A stretch of DNA of 64,000 bases, taken from assembly GCA_018398585.1 (NCBI GenBank), contig JAGTTD010000001.1, positions 39,199,938 to 39,263,937 on the forward strand, read 5' to 3'. The stretch's first letter is position 1; the number at the start of each line of letters is the position of its first letter. This document shows positions 44,045 to 55,014 of this stretch, in pieces. This stretch comes from Simmondsia chinensis. Taxonomy: Eukaryota; Streptophyta; Magnoliopsida; Caryophyllales; Simmondsiaceae. The translations under genes and the position numbers were made by a program. The notes below the pieces were generated by a model. The model was not told where the DNA came from. It did no database searches and was given only the letters and a program-made list of their open reading frames with translations.

Positions 44045-44440
44045 TGATGTAGCTCGTAAAAGCGAGATTTGGGAACGGGAAGGTTTAACGGCCTTCCCTT
44101 TAACTTTTATTACGAAAATAATAAAAACAAGGGTGGAAAAGTCGTTCAATTTCTCATAACCCATGAAAGAGAGAAAACCCTAGAAAATTGATAATCAAAT
44201 CTGAAAATTATAAAAAGCTAAAAAACCTAGATTTTCTCTTCCTTAATAGAGGAGCTAGTTGACTTAGAATAAAAGACTAAAAAGATAACTATAAATAAAA
44301 TCTGAAAGCTAATCATATTTGAAGTTAAACTCTTCCCTCAGCTGCGTCTCCATGCTTTGGTTCCCCATACCCACCAACCATTGTAGAAGCCACGTCGTAC
44401 CTGCCAACCAACTCACTAATCCTGTTAATGGGCCGCATCA
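44045..44440 (-). repeat. 5' LTR
   Basis: 396 bp, TGATGTAGCTCG...GGCCGCATCA. The adjacent primer-site remnant at about 44031-44042 (minus-strand TGTATCACAGTGC) has several mismatches. Confidence 0.85.
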
Positions 44441-44617
44441 GCATCATAATCAAATTCAGACAAGTGAAGCACCCAACTTTAAACATGGTCTACGTTAGAT
44501 CTGAATGAGGAAGAAGAGAGAAGTGCTCGGTTAAATGATGTCCATGATCTAGAAATCAAGTCAATGAGTTAATGATTCTAAAGTGGTGGTAGTTATGGTC
44601 GTCCTAGACGGGGTATG
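44441..44617. other. spacer between two oppositely oriented elements
   Basis: 176 bp with nothing recognised; includes the target duplication bases of both neighbours. Confidence 0.6.
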
Positions 44618-45062
44618 TGATGCAGCCCGTATCATGGCGGATCGGGTTCTTGGCTAGATGGATTACTTGGCGAGTTGATAGGAGACGTGACTGGATAAAG
44701 ATTTGAGGAGATTGATATCTATTAAGTTATTTAGTTATTAGACTAGGAGATAATTACTAATTGTTTTAGATAATTATTAATTGTTTTGGATAATTAAGAG
44801 TTGTTTTTGTATTTATCTTTTAATTTTTAAGTCTTTTAGTTTAGATGAATTGGCTCATCTATTTAAGCAAGAGGAAAACTTATGATTTTAATTAGTTCAA
44901 TTATTTTAGAGATATTTATCCTTTTACGTGTTTTTCCTCTATTCTCAGGGTATAAGAATTAGGTCAAACGATTTTCCCCTTCATTTTTATTGTTTTCGTA
45001 ATAGAATTTTAAAGGTTGTTGAACCTTTCTATTCTCAAATCCTACTTTTACACTATGCATCA
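44618..45062 (+). repeat. 5' LTR
   Basis: 445 bp. Contains three or more near-identical AGATAATTATTAATTGTTTT units (44740-44815) and, near 44857, an ATCTATTTAAG box. Followed by the primer-site variant TGGTAACAAAGC (45065-45076). Confidence 0.88.
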
Positions 45063-45093
45063 GTTGGTAACAAAGCTCTGAACAACTATTGAG

Positions 45094-45650
45094 ATGGCTT
45101 GTGGGCGACAGAGATACGCCGCTATCGAAGACGTTTACGAGCGAGACCAACAGCAAAACGAAAGGAGGTTCAAGGATATGGAAGAGAGATTCTAAAGAAT
45201 CGAGCGTCGCTTGATTCAATTGGGGGCAAATCCCGATCAAACACCGGGAACCCGGCCCCAACACCCAGGAAGAAACGGATGATGAACCCATTCACGATTT
45301 TTCTTCTACACCAATCTTTCATGAGCCCATGTATGATGAGCCCATCTATGATGAGAAGATATTTGAGGATATTAAGATCCTATCCCCACTACCACCGATA
45401 ATCCCACGAGCACCAACCTTGCCTATCATCCACACGACACTACTATCCCAACCAAAGCCGACAGCATTAGCTCCACCAAAAAAATTATCAACTCAACCCC
45501 CATCACAAGCACCAACTAATACAAGCCCATGTCAAAGTGCTCTACCAGAACCCAAAATAGATCGCCTGGATTTTCTCCGTTGCCATCCCCAACCACCTTC
45601 AAGACTGAGCGGCCAAATTCGAGGGCGAATTCTCTCTAGGTTAGAAAGGA
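45094..45650 (+). pseudogene. truncated gag of non-autonomous element
   Basis: From the ATG at 45094 the frame reads GRQRYAAIEDVYERDQQQNE and, after a stop at 45193-45195, RLIQLGANPDQTPG. These match the gag N terminus at 44025-43870. A frameshift near 45270 joins an open frame (45329-45739) with IFHEPMYDEPIYDEK and a Pro/Thr-rich tract. No capsid core or enzyme domains. The open frame runs into the 3' LTR. Confidence 0.75.
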
Positions 45651-46088
45651 TGATGCAGCACGTATCTCGGCGGATCGGGTTCTTGGCGAGATGGGTTACT
45701 TGGCGAGTTGATAGGAGACGTGGCTGGATAAAGACTTGAAGAGATTGAAATCTATTAGGTTATTTAGTTATTAGACTAAGAGATAATTACTAGTTATTTT
45801 AGATAATTATTAGTTGTTTTAGATAATTAAGAGTTGTTTTTGTATTTATCTTTTAATTTTTAAATCTTTTAGTTTAGATGAATTAGCTCATCTATTTAAG
45901 TAAGAGGAAGACTTAGGATTTTAATTAGTTCAATTCTTTTAGAGATATTTATCCTTTTATGTGTTTTTCCTGTGAGAATTAGATCAAATGATTTTGCCCT
46001 TTATTTTTAATATTTTCATATAATAGAAATTTAAAAGAAGGCTTCTGAACTTTCCCATTCCCAATATTCACTTTTACGCACTGCATCA
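45651..46088 (+). repeat. 3' LTR
   Basis: 438 bp, closely matching 44618-45062, with a short deletion near 45970. Confidence 0.88.
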
Positions 46089-46151
46089 GTATAAGCACGG
46101 AAATTCCTAAATTTGGTACTAGCTGTGGATATTAACCTCCCTCTAGGGGCT

Positions 46152-46212
46152 TTCTATGAAGTTTTATATACAACAGCAACAGACCCAATGCCTCCCTTCT
46201 ATGAAGTTTTAT
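46152..46212 (-). mobile_element. 29-bp SINE/RTE tail insertion with 16-bp target duplication
   Basis: TTCTATGAAGTTTTAT occurs at 46152-46167 and 46197-46212. Between them lies a 29-bp insert whose minus strand (GAGGCATTGGGTCTGTTG...) matches the tail end of the composite SINE at 15121 more closely than the LINE at 25261. It is an extreme 5' truncation. Confidence 0.75.
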
Positions 46213-47195
46213 CTACTTTTAGTAAAAAATCATTAACTCTATAAAATAAATTTATTTAATTTTTTATATTTCCTTTTATAAGTCAAAATATATATACATG
46301 GCTGGACAGCATATAATCTCTCACTTCAATGGCATAAATCATGTCCATTTGTAATATTTGAGACCCACCTATAGAATAACTTTATTTTAAAACATCAAGA
46401 AAATAAAAAATAAAAAATAAAAAAAATTTCATGCTAAAGGTCTGCTTAATTTAATTTTTTATTTCTAATTATTTTATTTAGTTTTGTACAATGTGTCAAT
46501 TTATTTCTATAGTGAAATGTCAAATACAAGTGACTCACTTGATATGGGAACCTATGGCGTACATAACCCTAGCTTATTCATACATATAATGCTTTGTACA
46601 TTAGAGCATATTATATCGATTGTAAAAAGTATTAACCATTAAAAAATATTGTTGTATAGCTTAACTACATCTTAACTAACTTTTAATGAATTATTCAAGA
46701 TTTTAATGAGTTGAACATCCTCCTATTAAATCCAACTCTGTTTAGTTATCGAGCTTCCAAAACAAACACAAACGGGCTTTAAAAAGAAAGTAATTTGTGT
46801 AAGCAATTTAAGAGATGGGAAAGAGCAAGTTGTGAATAATCCAAGAGACCCAATTGGAAAATCGGCCCAATCAGATTGGGCTGGGCTCTCGTATGGAGAA
46901 TTTTATAAGGAGAATGGTATTATAAAATAAGAAAATCATTAGCGTACGGATACTAACTTACGCGATACTAAATCAAACTATAACTATGTATTTATCGGGG
47001 ACTTGTCTTAGTAGTAGGAGTGGATTTTGATCTCTCCCCTCCCCCCACCTCTCGCCAATGAATCCCTTACTTAACTGATTCCTATGGTGTATGAGCCGAG
47101 ATTTACCAAAAAATGGATTTAGCAAAAAGATACAACTATAGAAGTTATATAAATTAATGGCATACACTAACAATTTCCCTTTGCATATCAATCAT
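46213..47195. other. AT-rich non-coding region
   Basis: No domain found. C-rich run at 47037-47047. Confidence 0.5.
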
Positions 47196-47197
47196 TC

Positions 47198-48190
47198 TTT
47201 TTTTTTGGGTTATTCACATATTATTTGGGTAATTGAAGTATAAGCCCGAAAAGGCATAAAAGTGTTGAATAAGGCCCAAAGGCTAACAACAAACCAAAAT
47301 ATCAGAAACCTGCTATCTATAAAAAATAAAACCACCCTGAAACAATAAGGGCAACCAAAACCACACCGCAACAGGACAAAAACAAAATAGCACTAACGCA
47401 GAAAGAAGTAGACTACGCACATTCTAAACTCCAACGTAAAACACCTAATCAAAGACTAAGACCATCCTATCACCTAAGCCTTGTGCTAACAATCACCTTA
47501 GAATCCCTGGACGTTTTGCCTCCCTGGACCAAGTCTTGAGGAGACATGATAATGATTTCATAGTTGATGTCAAACCGAAGCCAAAGCTCACGCACCAACT
47601 TACAGGTTTACTCAACAAAGGACTAAGGTCTACCTCTGAGTCGGAAGAGGGAGCATTCATATCTTGAGGCGCTAGAACTTCTAGAGGTCTTGGATGGACC
47701 CTCGACCAACACCAAGCCTTCTTTTTCTCCTTCTCTTTTTCTCAGAAACCTGATCTTGCTCATTCTAAACCTCCATCTCCTCAACCAAATGAGAAGATCG
47801 TCCTGGCTTGGAGATTGGAAAACCACTCCAACCTAGGGAAATGTCCTAATCATTAGATTCTGCCTCCAACAAACCCCCATTTTCCAAAGCAATTCTATCC
47901 AACACTTCCTTGGAAGATAGATCACTCATGTCTTGAGGTGCTGGAGCTTCTTGTGTTTTGGATTGGACCCTTGACCAACATCAGGCCTTCTCTTTCTCCT
48001 TTCTGTTTTTCTTAAAAATCTATTCTTGCTAATTTTGAACTTCCATCTCCTCAACCAAACAAGAATATTGGTCTTAACTTGAGAACTGGAAAGCCCCTTA
48101 AACCTAGGGGGAATGTCCCAATTATTAGAGTCCACCTTCAACAAGCCCGGTTTTCCAAAGCAATCCCACCCAACACTTCCTCAGAAGAAG
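47198..48190 (-). mobile_element. LINE-like 3' region with internal tandem duplication
   Basis: A T run at 47198-47206 followed by a long unique region looks like the poly(A) end of a minus-strand retroposon. 47655-47925 and 47925-48190 are diverged tandem copies (offset about 269 bp), each encoding on the minus strand a ...WLRRW(R/K)F(R/K)(M/I)SK.RFLRK segment. The family was not identified; an L1-type ORF1 end is possible. Confidence 0.4.
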
Positions 48191-48529
48191 CTTTGTATAT
48201 TGTGTCAAGTTAATTATGTTGTCTTACTATTCAAAAAAAAATTTTATGTTGTCTTAATTCTTTTGATTTAGTCAATTATAATTTATATTGTATTAATTTA
48301 ATGACAATCTAAAATTAAGTTGATGACATGATTTTTAACTACCTGGTTATATCATATGCAAGTTACCTAATACAACCACCCGTTGACCTAACTTAAACCC
48401 ACATGTGACTTAACTATCAAAAAATACATCAACTTTAACTCAAATTTACTCTAGAACTAAATTGCCACAATATGAACTGTGGTAGACTAAATTGACACAA
48501 GCTTTAAAAGTTTTACGATTAACTCTTAC
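48191..48529. other. AT-rich spacer
   Basis: Nothing recognised. It is cut from 53563 onward by the copia insertion: ATTGACACAA and related words occur on both sides. Confidence 0.5.
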
Positions 48530-48724
48530 TGTGAGGAAATGCGGAATCCCAAGTACTTAATTCGAATCAAATATGACGACCAAACGAGAAGTAATACGGA
48601 TAAAAGAGAACAAAAAACAAGAACACAGTGATTTACATGGAAACCCCTCTTCAATCGAGAGGGGTGAAAACCACGGGCGAAGATAGAGACTTTTATTGAT
48701 TTGAGAATAGAAGAATTACAATTC

Positions 48725-48768
<44 letters not shown>

Positions 48769-49024
48769 GACGACGGCGGCTCACTTTATTTGGATACGGA
48801 ACACGTGAACCCTAGGACTGTATTTATAGCCCCGTGAAAAATAGACTCCCGATCGATCGAAGGGGTCCCGATCGATCGGCAGTTCACCGATCGATTAGTG
48901 GACCCTCTGGACCTGGGATTCGCCTACGTACATTTCCCGATCGATCGACCTCTTCTCCCAATCGATCGGGGTGCTCCCTGCTTGCCTCCACTTAAAACTC
49001 AGAATTTGAGGCACATTCCTAACA
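48530..49024 (-). repeat. 3' LTR with CGATCGATCG words and CT microsatellite
   Basis: About 20 CT units at 48727-48765. CGATCGAT words occur at about 48851, 48871, 48889, 48938 and 48960. The plus-strand TATTTATAG near 48820 marks the TATA box of the element strand. Polypurine tract AAGATGGAGG at 49027-49036. Confidence 0.9.
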
Positions 49025-49049
49025 CACCTCCATCTTGACTCAAATTTAA

Positions 49050-50208
49050 CACCAAAATAAAATACCTCCACCTTCTCCACTAACACCCCACAACCAGGGT
49101 TAACAAACTGAAACTGAGACCCTAGCCAAGTTCCAGCAATGCTCGAACTTCCTGCCGGGAAGAACTTTAGTGAACATGTCTGCTGGATTATCTTCAGTAC
49201 TGATCTTCTTCAACTCCACCTTGCGCTCATCTATCATATCTCAAATAAAATGATGCTTGACGTCAATGTGCTTCGTTCTGTCCTGATACGTCATTTGATT
49301 TTAGCTAGGTGAATTGCAGATTGGCTATCACAGTAGACCCTAACTATGCCCTGATCAACATTGAGTTCACTAATCAAACCTCTCAACCAAACAGCTTCCA
49401 TGAATGCTTCTTTCATTGCCATATACTCGGCCTCTGTAGTTGACTGTGCGGTAACTGACTGTAGACATGCTTTCCAATTGATAGCACTGTCACCCAAATA
49501 GAACACATAACCCGAAGTAGATTTCCTCTTATCGAGGTCTCCACCGTAGTCTGACTCAACATACCCAACTAAACAGCATTTACTCCTCCCAAACTCCAAA
49601 CAAACATCAAAAGTGTCATGTAAGTACCTAAGAATCCATTTAACAGCGTGCCGATGCTCCTTTCCTGGATTCGCCATATATCTACTCACTTTGCTAACAG
49701 CATAAGAAATATCTAGACGAGTACTTACCATAGCATACATAATACTACCAGCTGCACTAGAGTAAGGGACCTATGACATGTACCTGACAACCTCCTCTGT
49801 CTGAGGCGAATCCAAAGCTGAAAGCCTGAAATGAGCTGCCAACAGAGTGCTAACAGGCTTAGCATCCTTCATATGAAATCGATCCAGAACCTTCTCAATA
49901 TACTTTTCCTGAGACAAGTATAACTTTCCTTCTTTTCGGTCCCTACTGATTTCTATATCGGGTATCTTCATGGCTGCTTCCAAATCCTTCATCTCGAACT
50001 CGCTTTTCAACATTGTTTTCAAGCTATTAACATCAGTCATGTCCTTAGCTGCAATCCACATATCGTCAACATATAACAGAAGATAAATGTATGAACCTGA
50101 GTCTGTCTTCCTGAAGTACACACAACTGTCATATTTACTCCTGAAGAACTCATTACTAGTCATAAACTGATCAAACCTCTTGTACCACTGCCTAGGTGGC
50201 TGCCTCAA
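49050..50208 (-). pseudogene. TNT1-like RT second half and RNase H
   Basis: RT active-site box YVDDMWIAA near 50085-50060 with DDMW instead of the common DDML. This is followed by MKDLEAAMKIPDIEISRDRK (usually LGxxxxILGMxI), then a stop near 49770 and RNase H: MYAMVSTRLDISYAVSKVSR, DYGGDLDKRKSTSGYVF (catalytic Asp), STTEAEYMA (Glu) and VYCDSQSAIHLAK (Asp). The frame ends with a stop at 49291. Further sequence (HIDVKHHFI, ADMFTKVLPGRKFEHC) is in frame beyond it. Confidence 0.9.
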
Positions 50209-50760
50209 ACCACATAAAGATCTTTTTCAACAAACAAAAATGATCTTCCTTACCCTCAACAACGAAGCCTTCAAGCTGATGCATGTAAATACTCTCCTCT
50301 AGCTCACCATTCAAAAATGCAGTTTTCACATCTAACTGCTCAAGCCCTAAATCATGCATAGCTACTAAAGCAAGTGTCGCTCGTATGGAACAATGTCTAA
50401 CAACATGTGAGAAAATATCATGAAAATCAACACCATGTACCTGACTGTAGCCTTTAGCTACTAACCGAGTCTTATACCTTGCATCTTCCACTCCAAGAAT
50501 GCCTTCTTTTCGTTTGAAGACCTATTTGCATCCTATAACTCTCTTTCCTATTCGAGGCTTGACTAGCTGCCAAGTCTGGTTCTTCTGTAATAACTACATT
50601 CCTTCATGCATGGCCATTAGCCACTTCTTTGAGTCAAATCTAGATACAGCCCCTAAATATGTAGATGGTTCAAAATCTTCTACTGTCTCAGCTGTAGTAA
50701 GGGCATAGGCTATCATCTCCTCATACCCATATCTCTGTGGCAGCCTAATCTGTCTTTTCT
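50192..50760 (-). pseudogene. TNT1-like RT first half
   Basis: YKTRLVAKGYSQVHGVDFHD, then LDVKTAFLNGELEESIYMHQ and VEGKEDHFCLLKK. Around 50200 the sequence FMWFEAAT is out of frame with the continuation; relatives have SLYGLKQAPRQWYKRFD there, and the PRQWYKRFD part is seen in the next frame. Confidence 0.88.
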
Positions 50761-50939
50761 GCCTTCCACCAGTAATAGTATACTGTTTGACCTGCTACCC
50801 TGTTTCTGTTTCATCATCCTCATCAGAAACCTGTACTGGAGGTACCTCTATACTCTCAATCTGTACTACCTGCTGCTGATCTGAACTATCTGACTGTATC
50901 TGACTCTCATCAAACTTCTGCACCTGAACCGAATCACGA

Positions 50940-52020
50940 ACTAAGGAGGGCGTGTGTGGCGGATGTAGTAGGGCAGACTCATCAAATGTAACATCCCTAC
51001 TAGTTAGAAATTTATGAAATTTTGGATCTCATAAACGAAATCCCTTCACACCTGAAGTATAACCAAGAAAGATACACTTCTTGACTCTAGGCTCTAGTTT
51101 CCCATCATTCACATAAGCATAAGTAGGACAACCAAAAATTCTTAAATGAGAGTAATCAGCGAGGGATCTAGACCATACCTCTTCTGGTGTCTTCAACTGA
51201 AGCGATGAATGAGGTGATCGGTTCACTAAGTAACACGCCATGTTAACTGCCTCTTCCCACCATTCTCTCCCTAAGCCTGCATTAGATAGCATACATCGAG
51301 CCTTTTCCAGTAACATTTTATTCAATCTTTCTACCACTCCGTCCTGTTGAGGTCAACCTGTACAAGTCCTGTGTCTGACAATGCCTTGGTTCTCACATAA
51401 TTTGAGGAAATCACCCTCAACAAATTCAAGACCATTATCAGTCCTCAACCTCTTTATCTGCTTCCCTGTCTGTTTTTCAAGCAGCATCTTCCACTTTTTG
51501 AAGACTTCATAAACTTCGTTTTTCTGCTTAAGAAATTAGACCCAAACTTTTCTTGAATAATCATCAGTGAACATTAGAAGATACCTGGAACCTCCTTTAG
51601 AAGCAACTCTGGACGGTCCCTACAAATCTAAATGAACATAATCTAACGTTCCTTTAGTCTGATGCATTGCCTGCTTGAAGCTGACTTTCTTCTTCTTCCT
51701 ATAGATGCAATGCTCATAAAACTGCATCAACCCTGTAGACTGACCACACAATAAACCCCTCTTGCTCAACTCTGTCAGACTCTTATAACCCATATGACCC
51801 AATCTCATGTGCCACATCTTGGTAATATCTGATTCTGACATAGATGTAGAAACAGCCACTGACCCTATCACGGTAGAACCTACAAGCTCATACAAGGTTC
51901 CTACCCTTCTACCCTTCATCACAATCAACGCACTCTTACTGACCCTCATAGCTCCACCTTCAGCTATGTATTTGTACCCATTTGACTCAATGGTACCTAA
52001 AGAGATAAGGTTCTTTTTCA
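50940..52020 (-). pseudogene. TNT1-like integrase
   Basis: Pre-integrase zinc-binding region MWHMRLGHMGYKSLTELSKR, then C-x2-C replaced by HCIY (EHCIYRKKKKVSF), near 51830-51690. The core follows with DYVHLDLWGP-like start at 51620 (broken by a stop), the DNGLEF region near 51430, and ERLNKMLLEKARCMLSNAGL near 51335-51275 (catalytic Glu in VERLN). The C-terminal LRIFGCPTYAYVNDGKLEPR segment is near 51135-51080. Several in-frame stops, same frame as gag. Confidence 0.88.
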
Positions 52021-52049
52021 AATCTGGGACGTGTCACATGTCGCAAGGT

Positions 52050-52335
52050 GTCCTTATATTACTATCGAACATCTTAACTCTTATTGTTCCTATACCCATA
52101 ACCTTACAAGCGGCATCATTGCCCATCAAGACTACTCCACCCTAAATTGACTTGTATGTGGTGAACCAGTCTCTATTAGGACAAACGTGATAAGAATAAC
52201 CAGAATCCATGATCCACTTATCCTTGGATCTGGTCTGGGATTCGGTTACTAAAATAACATCAACATCACCCTCATCTTCAACTACACTAACCTCAGCAAA
52301 CTTATCACCTCCATTATGGTCATGCCTGTTATCTT
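52050..52335 (-). pseudogene. TNT1-like protease
   Basis: WIMDSGYSYHVCPNRDWF near 52220-52165 has the Asp-Ser-Gly of copia proteases (usually DSGCSxHM). In frame with gag upstream and integrase downstream; a stop replaces one residue near 52140. Confidence 0.85.
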
Positions 52336-52339
52336 CTTT

Positions 52340-53100
52340 CTACTTCTCCTTAAGCTTATAATAGTTTTTCTTTATAGGCCCTTTCTTATGACAAAAGTTA
52401 CATGATAGGTTCTTGTGTCTAGACTTAGACCTTGACTTCTTTCCACCATCAAACCCTCTATTCTCAGTTCTACCTCTCACAGACAAACCATTACCAGAGT
52501 CATTTACAGAGTCAGACAATTGTTTATCTACTTGTTCTTTAGTCACTAGGTTCCTCTTAACTTTATCAATTGCGATAGTTGACCTACCACCACATATCAT
52601 GCTTTCTACAAAGCCTTTATATGAATTTGAGAGTGAACATATTAAAAACATGGCCTAATCTTCATCTTTAGGGGCATCATCCAATTTTATTAACTCTTGA
52701 ATTATAAAGCTAAATTTATTAATATGGTTCTTAAGAGATGTATTTTCCGACATATGAAACATGAATAACCGGTGCTTGACTGCGAGTTTATTGGAGACCG
52801 ATTTGAAGCAAAACATCTCCTGCAGCTTCTCCCACAACTCCTTAGCAGTTTTCACCTCCAAGACTTCTGTCAGAACATCATCTGTATGATACAACGAAAT
52901 AGCTGTAAGTGCCTTCTTATCTAACTCCTCCCATTGTGCTTCGGATAAACTCTCCGGCTTCTTCTCTTTTACATTCAGTGCTTTCTTCAAGCCATTCTGT
53001 GTCAGGAGACCTTTAACGCGGACTTGCCACAAACTGAAACTCCCTTGACGATCAAACTTATCTACTTCAGATTTAATCGCTGACATCATAGTACCGGAAC
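52340..53100 (-). pseudogene. TNT1-like gag
   Basis: MSAIKSEVDKFDRQGSFSLW starts at about 53090, the usual TNT1-type Gag start. The capsid-type core (LWEKLQEMFCFKSVSNKL, MSENTSLKNHINKFS) runs to a stop at 52655, just before the MFLICSLSNSYKGFVESMIC part. The zinc knuckle reads CNFCHKKGPIKKNYY: the His and the last Cys of CCHC are replaced (Pro, Tyr). One frame with one stop. Confidence 0.9.
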
Positions 53101-53108
53101 GAACAACA

Positions 53109-53124
53109 AGGGCTCTGCTACCAA
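53109..53124 (-). promoter_or_regulatory. primer binding site
   Basis: TTGGTAGCAGAGCCC on the minus strand, 11 of 12 to TGGTATCAGAGC, 2-3 nt from the LTR. Confidence 0.88.
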
Positions 53125-53126
53125 TT

Positions 53127-53562
53127 TGTGAGGAAATGCAGAATCCCAAGTACTTAATTTGAATCAAATACTACAACCAAATGAGAAGTAATACGGATAA
53201 AAGAGAACGAAAAACAAGAACACAATGATTTACGTGGAAACCCCTTTCAATCGGGAGGGGGGGAAACCACGGACGGAGATAGAGACTTTTATTGTTTTGA
53301 GAATAGAAGAATTAAAATTCTCTTCTCTCTCTTTCTCTATCAAGGATGACGGAGGCTCACTTTATTTGGATACGGAACACGTGAACCCTAGGGCTGTATT
53401 TATAGCCCCATGAAAAATAGACTCTCGATCGATCGGTGGACCCTCTGGATGCGGGATTCGCTTACGTACATTTCTTGATCGATCGGCCTCTTTTCCCAAT
53501 TAATCGGGGTGCTCCCTACTTGCCTCCCCTTAAAACGAAGAATTTGAGGCATATTCCTAACA
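53127..53562 (-). repeat. 5' LTR, shorter variant
   Basis: Lacks about 45 bp that lie between two CGATCGATCG words in the other LTR, and has a much shorter CT repeat (53322-53340). Confidence 0.9.
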
Positions 53563-53567
53563 TTTAC

Positions 53568-54311
53568 ATTAGTTTTACTCTAGAACAAAACTGACAATGT
53601 AAACTGTAGATGGACCAGATTGACATAACGCAAAGTACAAGAATTAAATTGACTCAGGGAAAAAAATCTAGGTCATACACCTAGATGGGTGGGTAGCTTA
53701 CTACAATATCAAACCCTGATGCTCACCCAATGGCATATTTTCAATTGTAAGTGTGGATTATTTTCAATTGTCATTTATTTTTAAAAGGGATAAATACGAA
53801 TACGTGTTAGAATACATCTATTATACAAATAACATAAAAAATACACATATTTTTCTATATTATTGGCAACGGTACAAAAATGCCCCTTTTTAATAAAAAA
53901 AAGTATGGATACATATTCAAATTGTATATTATACTTGAATTTTACAAACAAAGATTAACGGCAGGTGTGAACCCAACAAGCACATAAGGTTAACGTGTGG
54001 GCTTGACTCTCAAAAAAAGAATGTTCTACTCCTCCATTTACAAGGAATGTGCCACTTATATTCCATTTTGTTGAGGAGTTTTTTTTTTTTTTTTTTTTTT
54101 TGATGCCTTTCTTTGAAAAATATGCAGGAAATGACTCATGTGAGAGGGTGAAGGTGAGAGGGGGAGGGAGAATTTTGAGTCATACATTTGTCCGAGTGGG
54201 AGGGGGTGATGTCAGGTAGGAAGAAGATAATGTCAGAAGTCAAATGAGTGGCCCAAAATTCACCATCTCACTCTCACTTGGATCTTCTTTTATCAAAATT
54301 CAAACAATTTT
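53568..54311. other. AT-rich spacer
   Basis: T run of about 23 at 54079-54101. No domain found. Confidence 0.5.
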
Positions 54312-54680
54312 TGTTAAATTTCACCGGGCCTTTAGGCCCAACCCACAGAGTTGGAACACAAAAGATCCACATATAAGCCCAAGTGGGGTTTCATCCTAAA
54401 ACCAATTGGCAATAGGTGGAGTAACCCACTAGGCTTATAAGGTGATCTCTTCTCTCTCACAATTCCAATGTGGGATTCTAATTATTAGGCTCACATGTGG
54501 AGTCTCAACACTCCCCCTCACATGTGAGACTACGACAAACGCAACACTCGTCTTCTCCGACCACTTGGATCCAACATTCACTGGAGAGGCCCTCTGTGCA
54601 ACAAATCCAAATGCACCCCTCTTTACGAGGACACAGTGCGACAAACAAGACATCGAGATCATCAACCCGCTCTGATACCA
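54312..54680 (-). mobile_element. TRIM-like unit: one small LTR, short interior and PBS
   Basis: LTR-like block 54312-54510 (199 bp, minus strand TGTTGAGACTCC...TTTAACA, with CCTTATAAGCC box), polypurine tract GTGAGGGGGAG (54511-54521), a 147-bp interior without domains, and a perfect primer site. This size and order are those of a TRIM (terminal-repeat retrotransposon in miniature). Its own 5' LTR is missing; the neighbouring 54681-55014 LTR is unrelated. Confidence 0.75.
54669..54680 (-). promoter_or_regulatory. primer binding site
   Basis: TGGTATCAGAGC on the minus strand, full match, abutting the LTR at 54681 with no gap. Confidence 0.9.
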
Positions 54681-55014
54681 TGTAAAAACTTGACAAACAA
54701 ATAAATAACAATGAACACTAAGAAGAGGAGAAAAACTTGAATGATTCCATTGAAAATAATCTAGCCTATTTATAAGTACGTCAAAGAAGATGAAAGGATG
54801 CAAAGAATCCTAGGCTACTTACACTAGGAAATAACATTGAAAGCAAAAATTGAAGAACCCATTGATGGGGGAGGGGGCCGGTTACACCATTCAAAAGAGA
54901 GGAGGAAATGCCCTATTAACTACCCTAAATTTAATTCTAGATCTAAATTAAATTCAAAGTATTTACATTAAAACAAATACAAAATACACATGTATACGTA
55001 GTATATTTTCAACA
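54681..55014 (-). repeat. copia LTR shared by two units
   Basis: 334 bp, minus strand TGTTGAAAATATAC...AGTTTTTACA, with TATAAATAGG near 54775-54764. On its right is the polypurine tract TTGAGGGGGAG of a copia pol, making it that element's 3' LTR. On its left is the TRIM-like primer site, making it a 5' LTR there. Confidence 0.85.

Larger units (their letters stand above)
40857..44440 (-). mobile_element. Ty3/gypsy element with large internal deletion
   Basis: LTRs 40857-41239 and 44045-44440, flanked by GCATT and GCATC (one difference). Interior, on the minus strand: gag (44025-42918), then directly RNase H (42870-42530) and integrase (42300-41250). Protease and RT are missing. A 47-bp duplicated segment sits at the deletion junction. 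Confidence 0.88.
44618..46088 (+). mobile_element. gag-only non-autonomous gypsy-type element
   Basis: LTRs 44618-45062 and 45651-46088, start TGATGCAGC, end GCATCA, flanked by GTATG and GTATA (one difference). The 588-bp interior holds a primer-site variant and gag fragments only. A purine tract (GGTTAGAAAGGA) precedes the 3' LTR. Confidence 0.88.
48530..53562 (-). mobile_element. complete Ty1/copia element, TNT1-like, inactive
   Basis: LTRs 48530-49024 (495 bp) and 53127-53562 (436 bp), start TGTGAGG, end CTAACA on the plus strand, flanked by CTTAC and TTTAC (one difference). Primer site and polypurine tract present. Gag, protease, integrase and the RT start share one frame, with in-frame stops and a frame change near 50200. 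Wording (FSLWQVRVKGLL, KKALNVKEKKPESL) is close to the tobacco TNT1 type. Confidence 0.92.

Noticed and set aside
54505..54711. Small cysteine-rich protein gene on the minus strand
   Set aside because: The frame spans the TRIM-like PPT, interior, PBS and part of an LTR, so it is a by-product of the element structure.
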